Below are positions 1 through 11,243 of a stretch of 64,000 bases of DNA, in pieces; positions within the stretch are counted from its first letter, which is position 1, and each line of letters starts with the position of its first letter. The translations under genes and the position numbers were made by a program. Origin of the DNA: Meandrina meandrites (taxonomy: Eukaryota > Cnidaria > Anthozoa > Scleractinia > Meandrinidae); contig OY855903.1 of NCBI GenBank assembly GCA_963693305.1, positions 25,497,955 to 25,561,954 on the forward strand, read 5' to 3'. The notes under the pieces were generated by a model. That model had not been told where the DNA came from. It did no database searches and was given only the letters and a program-made list of their open reading frames with translations.

Positions 1-437
1 TCTTTGCTGAGAAAAGTATAATGTTCATTTTTTATTCGACGTTACACAATGTAATCTCCCTGACGTTCAATACTTGAAATTTCGCGGGAAAAGTCCGTTG
101 ACTAAATTGATCGCTTTGCAAGCTGTGAGACCATCGTTATTTGGTTCCCGACCCCCTTTCTTGCGCCCCTCCCCCCCACCCCCCTGTTCACCCGCTCGAT
201 GAGTAAGCCTTTCTACCTTTCAGAAATAGTTGTTTGTCTTACATTTTTCAACATCCAATTGCAACATTCTGGAACTTTCAGTATAACTTAAAAAGAGTGG
301 GGGACAGTGACATGAAGCTTATAAGTACAAGATGATATCTATGGCTTTCAATCTGTCGTAATACCCCGGGGCCTCTTCTTTCTGAGCCAGCTGAGTGATC
401 TCATTCGAATCTCATAGCACATCTTGGCCGCGGGGGA
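1..437. other. Intergenic start of window
   Basis: No gene, RNA or clear repeat is visible. There is an interrupted C-run near 165-184. The stretch ends at the target-site duplication of the first transposon. Confidence 0.5.
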
Positions 438-468
438 CACCTAGTACGAAAGCCGAGGAGGGACATCA

Positions 469-648
469 GACTTCAGACTTCGGACTTCCGACTTCCGACT
501 TCCGACTTCAGACTTCAGACTTCAGACTTCAGACTTCAGACTTCCGACTTCCGACTTCAGACTTCAGACTTCAGACTTCAGACTTCCGACTTCCGACTTC
601 CGACTTCCGACTTCAGACTTCAGACTTCCGACTTCCGACTTCAGACTT
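469..648. repeat. GACTTCM heptamer array, left TIR
   Basis: About 25 tandem copies of a 7-bp unit, GACTTCA and GACTTCC in irregular order. The open frame through it is only a product of the repeat. Confidence 0.95.
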
Positions 649-1763
649 GAAAACGTCATAGACATGCCTACACAGACTTCCCTATGTGGTTTACGGCGCA
701 GCGACGCGTGAGCCTTTAAAGTTTTGCTCTGACGAGTATGTCTTTGAGCGAATTACCTCTTTTGTATGATATGATCGGAGGCGGTTTGGAAATTGTTTTC
801 AGCAGTGGCTGATTTTGGATGAGACTGCATTGTTGCATCAGTATTTGTTTTAAATTTTAAAGTGAAAATATAAAATGTGACAGGCCAAACACGGCTCCCG
901 CTGGTCGCTAAATTTAAGCCTTCAGTCTGTTAACGGAGGATTTTACACTCTCTAGAGCCGTTACACTAATAATCTTTATGCCATTGTGTTTGCTAGCTCT
1001 GTGGCATATTTCGTTAGGTTTATCAGCTCATGTTTGTCGAAAGATTCATAATAGCCTTTAAAAGAATGTTGTAGTATTTAATGTGTATCGAATCAGTGGA
1101 TCTCCAACCGTCATCCTGTTTATCTGAAGTGGCGGTTAGTTCGTTGGATAACGTTTCGTTACCACAGTTCTCTAAGATCCGAGTCTTTTGAAGGCTACTG
1201 CAGTCTCTAAGCATTGAGAGCGATGGTTTCTTTGAGTTGTTTTTAAGCTCCCCTTAGTTTGAGTGTTTGAAAGTCATTTATTGGGTACTCATGTTTCGCT
1301 TATATACATCGCCGAAAGTGACGCCACTAGAGTGGTTGTGATTTGCGTTCTGGGAGCTAAACTTTACCTCCATTATTTTTGTCATTATTTTCATTTGTCA
1401 CGGGTGTTTCAATAAACTTTAGCCCTTTTGCTAACATGATGACTTGGTGGTCAGTTAATGTATTTTTTCTCCCTTTCTGTAATCATTCGCTTCTGCATTG
1501 CATTTTTTCTACGCTTTTTGCGTTTTTTATTCTTGGATAGCCTTTCTGCTTCATTGGGTTTAGCGACTGATTGTTCAGAGATGACTCTGTTGTACTTTTC
1601 AACATGTTTCATGTTTATTACAACAACAACTCGGAGGTCAGCGGAAATCAAGCCAAGGCGGAAGTCTGAAGTCTGAAGTCTGAAGCAAAACTTTTAAGGC
1701 TCACGCGTCGCTGCGCCGTAAACCACATAGGGAAGTCTGTGTAGGCATGTCTATGACGTTTTC

Positions 1764-1887
1764 AAGTCTGAAGTCGGAAGTCGGAAGTCGGAAGTCGGAA
1801 GTCTGAAGTCTGAAGTCTGAAGTCGGAAGTCGGAAGTCGGAAGTCGGAAGTCGGAAGTCGGAAGTCGGAAGTCGGAAGTCTGAAGTC
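1764..1887. repeat. Heptamer array, right TIR (inverted)
   Basis: About 17 copies of the reverse-complement unit (GAAGTCK). Three further units lie just inside the arm at 1661-1685. Confidence 0.95.
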
Positions 1888-1911
1888 CCTCCTCGGCTTT
1901 CGTACACCTAG

Positions 1912-4401
1912 GCATGAATAAATTCATGCAAAAGGCAAAATTTTGCTTGTCCCACATTTTTAAAACGATTACACCTCGTCTGTTTTAGGTGCCATTGAGC
2001 TCAAATTTTACAGAGACATAAGGAAATGATTGAAGTTTACGAATGCCTTCTTTTTGGTAGATGCTAGAGCCTCATTAGTGCCATTATTAAAATGAAAATA
2101 AAAATGTGTTTCCAAGTTTGCGGCGGATCGAATAGAAGACAGCACTCTGCGATTTAATCAATAACTCAGTCAAAATCTCTAGTCTGTCATGTCAGAAGCG
2201 GTGTTTTAAATTGATAATTTGTTTTTAGAATTCCGCTTCTGTCATGACACACTACAGCATTCCTAGTTTACCTCTCTGCAGTGCCAGCTCGTAAAGTTCT
2301 AAATCTGCGAGTGCCAAGGGAGAGATGTAATTATGGTAATTATATTTCAGGCTTTAGTATTGAGATCAGACAGGAACAATGCGTTTTAAAAAAGAACATG
2401 ATTAGTATGAATTCTAATCCATTTTACTGTTATACGAAATGGTTTACTTAAAATTTTGTTTTATCATAACCCATTAAAAAGAAACAATGCGACTGAAAAG
2501 TAATCTCAAACTCAGAAAAAAAAAGAATTCAAATTCAAATTTCTATAGAGTTCCCACATTTTTCAGTCTTCAGAGTCGTCTTTTATAAATTACAGAAACA
2601 GAGAGGGTTCCCAGTGGTTTTAGGGAACATGGCCAATTTCATCTGGGAAACATGGGAACATGTAACAGATTTTGGGGAACACGGGAAGAAAACGTTGTGA
2701 AAGGGGGGCAAATAAAGTGACCTCGTGACATTGTCTGTGCAATTTTGTTGTCATACAAGGATTTCCAGTGGTCATTGAACAGGAATATGGGTATGAGTTA
2801 TGAATTCACTCTGGGTTACTAGGTACTAAGCAAAATTTGTGGGAAGCAGGAACACAGTAGCGGTGTTATAGTGACCACTGACATGAATGAATATGGCGCA
2901 AGGAAATGATCGTGTTTTCGTGCCAGTACATTCATACCTACATAAGCCTTACTTTATTACTTACTGCGGTGATTTATTGTAACGAGGAGGAGAATCCAGC
3001 AATGCGTTTTCCATGTGAAATTGAAATCGGTTGTGAAAGTGACAAAAAGGTATCTGTATTGATTTTACGGATAAGAGAAGGATCCTCATCATGAAATGCC
3101 CAGACCTTGTGTTAAATTCCCGGCACCCTGTTAAATATGCGTAAAATTAATTCTCTACCCTGTCTCTGGGGTCGGGAAGGGGGAGGGGGATTCAATTAAC
3201 CTGGTGCAGAACCCTACAGGAACCTACAATTATGCGTCCCTGATCCCTCGAATTGAATAAGGAATCGCACAGTCCATATAATAATTGATCATTCACTCCT
3301 CTCAATCCTTCTTTTGGGTGAGGGTTGAGTGGCATCCCAAAAACCAGCCGTGGAGGATACTTAACTGATCTGTACTATAACAGATTTACTATGTATTAGG
3401 TTAGTCTACTTGTGACACCTGTCGAAGCTTATTACATTGGTGGGATAGAACATTGCAACAATGGTCAATGTTCAGACGTTAGTACTTAAGATGCCTCATT
3501 TATCTGCAAAACGTTCCCCTCTTTGTGCCAGCCATTCAAACCCTACCACATCAATAACGTCGAGGAATAACTTTAAGTACAAATTTGAAAAGGTTTTACC
3601 GATCAAAAAATTGAGGTCGTGGCTTTTAAGTTATAGTACATTAAAGGTGGCCTTGAACACTGTTGAACCCTACCGACAGGTTTGTCTATTTTGTTCTTCC
3701 GAGGTTAAACAAGAATACATCGAAAACAAAAACTTGCACCGAAAAGTTTTAAAGTTATTAGTGTCAAATAGTGGCAGACAAAAACAGGGTATTTTTTACC
3801 TCTTTCATGTTGCGATGGTATCAACTTTTGACGTTAAGGACCCGACTCTGTTAACGGATAAACGATTTACTGGTTTACAGTGAATGTTTCTTAGCAGTAC
3901 GATTGTGCTAACTAATAGAATGCAAAAGACGGGAAGGTCTTAACTATTACGAGTTAACTTAACATAACATTTTTTATTGGAGGGAGGATGGGGTAATAAA
4001 AGTCAGAAAATCGGAAAAGCCGGGAACAAGTGAGGAAAAACTGTGGGAACAAGGGAATAGTTTGAATAACCGCGCGATTTGTTTAATCACGTGAACCTAG
4101 CTTGCGTAGAATCTATTTATAACACCGTGTGATCATTTGCCACTTTCAATAACACATCTCGAATGGGCAGATCGTTATAGTTACAGGGATATTTCAGAAA
4201 TTTCATGCGTAAAAATCGAATTTGAAAGCTTGTGTGAGGCATTCTATGGGAACCTACTAGCGGACATTGGAGCGATTGCAGAATACCCAGCCACTTCATT
4301 TACATGCGTCGGAACGCTTTAAGAACGAGGAATAACACAATAGGCAATTCTGTAATGCAGACACTAGAACATTCTGGCCCTGAGGGTGAGATTTAACTTG
4401 A
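1912..4401. other. Intergenic, with GGGAAC-rich relic patches
   Basis: No recognised gene. 2598-2710 is rich in GGGAAC/GGGAACA words. A shorter similar patch lies at 4010-4060, and a reverse-oriented one at 27940-28090. These look like scattered relics of one old repeat, but I could not define ends. Confidence 0.4.
3461..3883 (+). CDS. Unassigned 140-aa open frame
   Basis: An ATG-started frame of 140 codons, the longest in the first 4.8 kb. The product is basic with no signal peptide, membrane segment or domain I recognise. Codon use is not obviously coding and there are no clear splice sites or neighbours that support it. It could be a chance frame or a single exon of something unknown. Confidence 0.15.
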   Translation: MVNVQTLVLKMPHLSAKRSPLCASHSNPTTSITSRNNFKYKFEKVLPIKKLRSWLLSYSTLKVALNTVEPYRQVCLFCSSEVKQEYIENKNLHRKVLKLLVSNSGRQKQGIFYLFHVAMVSTFDVKDPTLLTDKRFTGLQ

Positions 4402-4459
4402 CAACTGTATCAGGGTTGTTCATTTCTTTCAAAGCATGCTTCACTGCCGTTCTCGTTGC
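4402..4459 (-). pseudogene. Shard of HxxxD acyltransferase gene
   Basis: About 58 bp matches the antisense of the acyltransferase genes at 18979-20427 and 26036-27547 with only a few mismatches. It corresponds to the segment around the NPDT motif (residues 80-97 of the first gene). Matching stops abruptly on both sides. This is a relic and not a working exon. It lies about 400 bp upstream of the TRAF-like gene. Confidence 0.75.
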
Positions 4460-4764
4460 TTTGCTTTCCCAATTACTGAAGGCGCCGACAAACGAAGGGA
4501 CATGCCGCTGGGAGAAAATCACAACATTTGCCACACACGAGAACTGTCGATTCACGAGATCTTTCTGTCTTTGCTTAACATTTGCTTTACTGTCTTTTGG
4601 ATCGAGGTCTGCTGAAGAAGAACAAAGGGATTAATATCTCGCCGAAGACAACTGTCATGTTACAAGGCAAGGAGTGAACTGTGATTGGTTAACTTCTAGA
4701 CTAATCATTCTTTCTTCCTTTATCAGAACTAAATTTGAAATCCCAGTGGGGTTTTGTACGTAAA

Positions 4765-4814
4765 TGACGTCATATGCAAGCATTGAGAGAAAACCGTTAT
4801 AAAGAATTATAAAG
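4765..4814 (+). promoter_or_regulatory. Likely core promoter of the TRAF-like gene: CRE palindrome and TATA boxes
   Basis: A perfect CRE-type palindrome TGACGTCA lies at 4765-4772, and two TATAAAG boxes at 4798-4804 and 4808-4814, 43-59 bases before the ATG at 4857. The spacing suits a short 5' leader. Inferred from motif and spacing only. Confidence 0.5.
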
Positions 4815-4856
4815 CACTTTCCACTTCCCGCCGACAATCGATTTCTTCAGTTCGCT

Positions 4857-7800
4857 ATGGCTTTTAATGCGGAGGAAGAGATTTTGGGCATAGAAGAGAA
4901 TGACACACCAATACTTGGTGGCTTTGACTTTGACTTTGTAGATGAGTTATCTTCAGGACAAAAATGCTCCATTTGTCTTCATGCCATGCGGAACCCAGTG
5001 CAGACTGCACAATGCGGCCATCGATTTTGTGAAAGTTGCTTGTTAGCGACATTCAGGTGCGAATCTTTTCACTTGTAGACAGAGAATAAAGCCAGGCTTG
5101 GATCTGAGAAGTGAAGCTTGAGCTCTGCTTGATAATGACATAAAATAAGGCTGATTTTATACCTTTCAGTGAGGACAGTGACCCGATATGTCCACAAGAT
5201 CGCCAGCCTATTCCTGAAAATGGAGGGGTAAGTTAGCAAACACGGGTAAAGCCGTAGTTGTATATTTGGTCGACGAGAAGTGCTTTTGTTAAGCCGGTGA
5301 CGGTACCATTCAGTTCTCTTACAAACAATTGTAGTTTCCGAGCTAAAGTAGCCAAGGCTTGGCATAGAGAAGCCTCCCGTTATATCTCAAAGAGTCAGGT
5401 AGATTGATCACAGTAAAATATTGAGCAGGCAGCTTTGTGTGGAGAGCTTAGATACCAACCGTATCGGCGAGTTTGATCACCAGCCAAAAGGCTGAGTTCA
5501 CGATTTATCAGATTTACCGCTTGTGTTCATTGTTAGGAATTTAGGAATTTTGTTAATGGACTGAAATATGGCGAGAAGCCCACCATCTTGGAAAATCAGA
5601 TTGCTTGTCTCAAATGCATGTCAGTCATCGCATCACATTGCGCTTGAATGTTGTCCAACGCGTACAGAGCATTAATGATACTTCAAAACTTTATACGCAC
5701 AAGGTGGAAGCACTACCCTAATCTGAATCATTTTTATCTTTGCTCAACCATCTATGGTGCAATGTTGAGCTGTTCCTCAGGGCACACTTATTACTCTTTA
5801 TATATTGATCTAACACAAACAACATTTACACAGAATGGTAACATATAAGCTACATTGTACACCACATTGCATTAGCTAACAATATCAAATCAGCACATCT
5901 TACAAAATGTCGCTGTTTACAATTGCCTTCAGACATTTATCCTACACTGCCAGTGTGCATTACGGTAAAATATATTCAGTACTCTTCAATACTATACAAT
6001 GACTTTCACTTCGAAACTTTTGGTGCACTGCTAGCATAGTTCGTCTTGTGGAACATTTGTGCAGAAAATGTGGTATTTCGCTAATAGTTAATTCTTGGTT
6101 TTCATGTTACGTCATAAAATTCTGAAATCAAAATTTAATAGGCCTGCTAAACTTTTGATATCACTAGGTGTAAGATAAACTAAAAATATATCTTTTCGCA
6201 AATTTCCAGCTTGGTTGTGCCCTTCGTTTTAAAAACAGAGCATTTTGAATATTCGAGTTCTCCGCCGTATGTGATATCAAGCTGAGTGCCGTGACAAAGT
6301 TGTTTTGATTCAAAAAAGGCCTTTCCTTTCCATTTTTGCATATCGAACATTCCCAATGTACTAAGTGCTGTTTATGTGAAAGTGTAATAGATCATGAGCC
6401 AAAAGTAGTCGCTATTAATAGGAAAATTAAGTTCCAGATGGTTTCTCTGACTCACGGCGGCCATGTTTGTGCCCCTCGGAAGGACACAAATATGGCGTCT
6501 CCATACTGAGCTTTATAAATTTGCGTGGAAAGTTTCGGCAAATAACTCGCAAACGGTGCACCGCACAGATCTGAGATTTGGACAAATCGTTTATCTATTT
6601 ATCTTCTATAATATCTGAAATTCATAGCTTCTGTCGTTGAATGGTTTCGATTTTATTTTTTTATTGCTTGACAGTGAAAACCACCAATAGACTAGTTGAA
6701 TAGACTAGTTTACTACCTGCCAATGTGTCAAAATGTAATGTTCATCAGTTCTCGGTATCAGAGACTCATTTGGGTAGGAACTGCAACGTCGCATATAATT
6801 ACAGTTTGCGTTACCGTGGAGTGTCAGTCGCAAGAATTTTCCATGAAGCTGCAGATGATTGCACGCAGATTTTGAATTTTGTTACTCCAGACAATATTCA
6901 ATGCTTTCTCTCCGAAACTGTGAAGTCAACCAGTTTTTCGGCTACTATAGTATTTTTGTGTGTTGATACAAGACGCATGCATTATAGATCTAAAAAGGCG
7001 TGTTCAGCCATTTCTTAGCCATGCTATTGATATTATTTAAAAATACCATTGGTGGTTGTTCCTTCTTGCAAATGTCTTTTCAGTCAATCATTTGCCAGCT
7101 CACTCTTCCCAATTATCCTCTCGATCGCAGTTTATCCAGCACGTGAAGTTTGTGCAAGCAGTTCAACTAAATTGCCTTTGATTCAGTCCATCGTTGCCAT
7201 GCGTGGCGTGACACAGAAGAAATTGGGTCTGAGACGTCTTAGGAAGGAAGGAACAGGGAAGAGAAAAATCGACTAAAACACCACTTCAAGACGCAAAACA
7301 GGCAAAAGGACACAGCAAATGGCAAAAGTAAGTTTATTTTGTATGTTTAGTGTATTTTAAGTATAAATACGGCCAAAATCGACCCAAATCCCATACAAAG
7401 CCTTATAATATTCTCAACGGTCTAGTGTTACGCAACACCAATTTATACCTACCAACCACTCGAAACGTGAGTTTGGGCTGCCTGTGTATCAACCATCACT
7501 GTTTCAGGTACCTCTATAGCTTCTAGGCCACAATCACAATCACAAGTATAAAAAGAATCATGTGTGCTCTTTTCCAGGTGCAGTCCCATGTGCAGGACGA
7601 TTGCTTGATGACGATGGTGGTGTGTCCTTACGAGGGAGCTGGATGTACCTTCCATGTGAGTCAATAATAAAAAGATTATTTGAAACATGTCACTGTAATT
7701 CATTTATATACAAGTGACCAGCGGTTAAATTCTAAAGCGTTCTCGAGAAACTTGATGTCAAACCTTGTAAAAATACTTAAAATGCATGATTTTTTCGTTT

Positions 7801-10800
7801 TGAACTAATGTGAAACGTCCGCTTTAAGTAAAATATGGATAGTTTCAAATTCATTTTTCTCTCTCAGGGTCAGCTTGAGGGCTTAAATTTCAAAAGGTTC
7901 CTCTTAGGGGTGGACCATTTGATTATTGATGCGGGCGCAGGGGGGGGGGGGGGGGAGGGGAGGGGGTTTGCATGTAATTTGTCATTTGTCATATGTATTG
8001 CTATAGCGGTTAGTCTTTGCTCATTCACATATCCAAGATGTGTTTTTAGCTCTCAAAATGCTCGCTCTGGAAGGACAAGGTTTTAAAATTTCCGTGAAGA
8101 TGTTGGTTACTTGTATTCTAAATTTGTAATTTGGGCCCGGCTGTTCATGTGGATTCTTTTCATGGATGACAAATTTATTGTTGTCCAGTTTAGCCAGAGA
8201 CCGTCACAGAAAAATCCTTTGCCACGCCCTGATTACGGCTGCTCGATATTTTTTCCTTCTTAACAATTCTGCACGATATTTTTTTAAACCAGAAGCACAT
8301 GCTCGATATTTTTGGGGGATTTGCACATTTCCCCCCCCCCCCCCCCCCCCTCAAAAAATCTTATGGTCCACCCCTTAACTGCATTCAAACTGTTAGCATG
8401 CTTTGAGTTTTTTTGGTATCTTTATTTTTGCCTTTATTGCTCGATTGCTCAGCGGGAACTGTCTTAAACCTTTATATAGGACAAAAGGAGTGATCTGAAA
8501 GCCCATCTTGAGGGCTCGAGAGAGGAACATCTGAAGAAAACAGAGTCCAAAGTCGTACAGGCAACAGCGCGCTTAAACGAGTTGGAGGATGTGGAAGATG
8601 ATTTTGCAGATTTGCTAATCGAGAAAGCATCCATGAAGGAGCGATTAAATCAGTTGGAGCTAGGAAATTGCATTCAAATTGGAGAACTGCGAACCATAAA
8701 TGAACAATTTACAAACCATTTGAGAAATTAGAAAATAAAATTGAAAAATTGCAAGAAGAGAAGGAGTCCATGAAAACGTTATTAGACAGGAATAACCAAG
8801 AAGTTTTCCACCTGAAGTCGTCAGAGAGAATGCGCAGAGTGGAAAATATGGAACTGAAGTACAATATGGCACAACTACGAAACCAGCTTGAGGAAGTGAA
8901 AAATACCACTGATAATAAGATGCAGCAAATGTTACGAGCTGTACAAATAATAAGCTCGAAATCTCAAGCTATTAAGAACGAACAGCCGCCAAACGCAGCT
9001 AGACAGTCGACAAGCCAGTTGCCACCTTGTCACCTGATACAACCGCTGAATCTAACTAGTCAGCCGGCACGCCGGCAACTCAATCCAACCAGTTCGGTAT
9101 CAAACATGAAGAGACCAAGAAAATCGCTCACTCTATCCAATCAGTTAAAGGACCAAATACGTGCAGCGCTTGATTCTGATAATCTGGCGAAGAAAAGGAA
9201 GAATGAGGAACCTAAATGTAGGTATGTTACCTATATTTTTTCATGGCGAAAGAAATGCTCAAGTTAATTTTTAAAAGCACCTTATTATATAAAATGCCAG
9301 GAGACCATTAAACTGTAGTGTTTTACAAGGATTTCAAGCCTTAAGAAAAATCATAATTGAAGAAACATACATAAAATTACGATAATTTTACACGTGATAA
9401 TATCGATGACTTATTATATTGAAACCATGTTCCACCGTTTTAATTAAATTTGTTGGTGTATAGTAGAAACATTTTTGGATCGTTCTTGGATGTCTTCAGC
9501 AAAAGTATTTTAATTTAAAAATTATCGGAAACGCTCGCATGACCTTCGGGCGACATTCGGAGAATCTTCGGAAAATGGTCGGAAATTTTCGTCAAAATCG
9601 TTTTTTGTATGCTTATAAAAAAAGAAAATAATCAATCTTATATCTCCCCTCGCACCCACGTATTATTAGAAGTTCATAATCTATTAATATATTTATATTT
9701 CGGATAATTGTAATTGCGTTCGACGAAGGACGGAAGGACGGAATTATTTCGTGTGGTTCGCTTTCATTTTATCGACCTCGATTTAATGCGCAGTTTAAAA
9801 TCTACAAGACGATCATGGTGCATCACGGCTTTTGTTTACAAACTTGCAAGGCTTTGTTTTTCATGTACACGGAAAATTCTTTCTCTTTGGGGCTTAAAGT
9901 GAAACGGAGAAACACCGATTAATTTTTGATTGGTTCTAAATTGGGAAATCATCGAGTACAGAGTGCTAAAACCTTGCTGATGTTGATGAAGGATCGGTAC
10001 GGCCGCGAAGACATAGTGTCATGGCGCTTCCAAATGCGTTTTGAATACAAACAGACTTCTGAGAACAACATTATTACTTCAAGTTTGGATGGAATTTTTA
10101 GAAGGATCGGTAACTTCATTTTGTGAACAATCGACTGCAAAAGCCGTCTCTTTAGAGTGAACAAGTGAATAATTATTTTCGATATTTTGAAATAAATTCG
10201 AAACAAAGTTTCTTTCATTTTTCTATTATTAGTCCGGAATAAGGCTTTTTGAAGCGAACAGATTTGACATGAACGTGTTGTTATCTGAGACCAAGATGAG
10301 CTAAGATGAGACTTGCTTCAGTTTGTTGCTTTGTTTTGAGTTGTGTTTACTACGGGTACACGGTGCTTCAGAAAATACAAAGGAGTATGTTTGTTAACAT
10401 TACTGACATTAGCCGAAGTAAAAGAAAGCGTTGCTAGTGTTCACTTAGTGGTAGGAATTCTGTAGTTCTGTAAGTGATTTTACGCTCTTTCAGGCCGCCG
10501 TGATATGTAAATATTTTTATCATCTCGAAAATAATTTTCTGTACCAAGAAAATACCTTAGTACGTACTATTGAATTAATGGAAGTCTCAGCTGTACATAA
10601 TGAAAAAACCTATCTCTTACCAGAGTATTTTACGATATTTTTAAGACTTTATTTTTAATTTGCTAGTTCCTAAAATCGCGCGCGGAGGTGACTCCAAACG
10701 CACTCCGCTAATCTGTGATTACTACTAGTTTATCTATAATCCCTTTTCATTACTGTTTGGCAACGTCAGTCACTAGTATTCCGTTCTCAAGTTTACTCTC

Positions 10801-11208
10801 TAGGTCCTCTAGTTATGATAGTTGGTGACCATCCATGAAGTCTTTTTTGACAGAGAATAATCAGCCAAAAATTTCAAGCACAAAAAAAAAACATCTTCAT
10901 TGCAGTCAACCTCGTTCCAGTGCAGTCTAATTGCCAGTAAGCTTTCTGCAATAAAACTACCACAAGCCTAGTACCTCAGTTAAGGACGTTCGCGCTAATT
11001 GTTTATGCGCATCCTTACTGCGCACGTAATTCCTGTCGCAACGCTTCGCCACGTCATGCATCGAGCGCGCGCGCTGAGGAAACTTTCCAACCACAAAAAG
11101 GGTGAGTAGCCGTTGCGATAACTTCGCGATGATTTAACTCTCATAGATGCCTGGTGACCCCTGTTTTTCTTTACGTAGAAAGTTTCCTTTACCAATTCTC
11201 TCCATTTA

Positions 11209-11243
<35 letters not shown>

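Larger units (their letters stand above)
445..1904. mobile_element. Non-autonomous DNA transposon with long heptamer-rich TIRs
   Basis: The two ends are inverted copies: left arm 445-728, right arm 1684-1904. Each begins with TACGAAAGCCGAGGAGGGA, runs through an array of GACTTC[A/C] heptamers, and then shares a roughly 80-bp inner block (left 649-728). The element is flanked by identical CACCTAG at 438-444 and 1905-1911, a 7-bp target-site duplication. The arms differ mainly in heptamer number. The 950-bp interior has only short frames with no recognised transposase, so mobilisation in trans is likely. A 7-bp duplication does not fit the most common superfamilies cleanly (hAT 8, MULE 9), so I leave the superfamily open. 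Confidence 0.88.

Noticed and set aside
395..661. Open frame of repeated TSDFRLQ / TSDFRLP residues
   Set aside because: It is the translation of a 7-bp tandem array inside a transposon arm. A unit of 7 keeps all three frames open and gives no sign of selection.
469..1887. CRISPR-like array
   Set aside because: The short units are contiguous with no unique spacers, and the setting is eukaryotic.
4386..4634. 82-aa plus-strand frame
   Set aside because: It overlaps the antisense of the acyltransferase shard and has no independent support.
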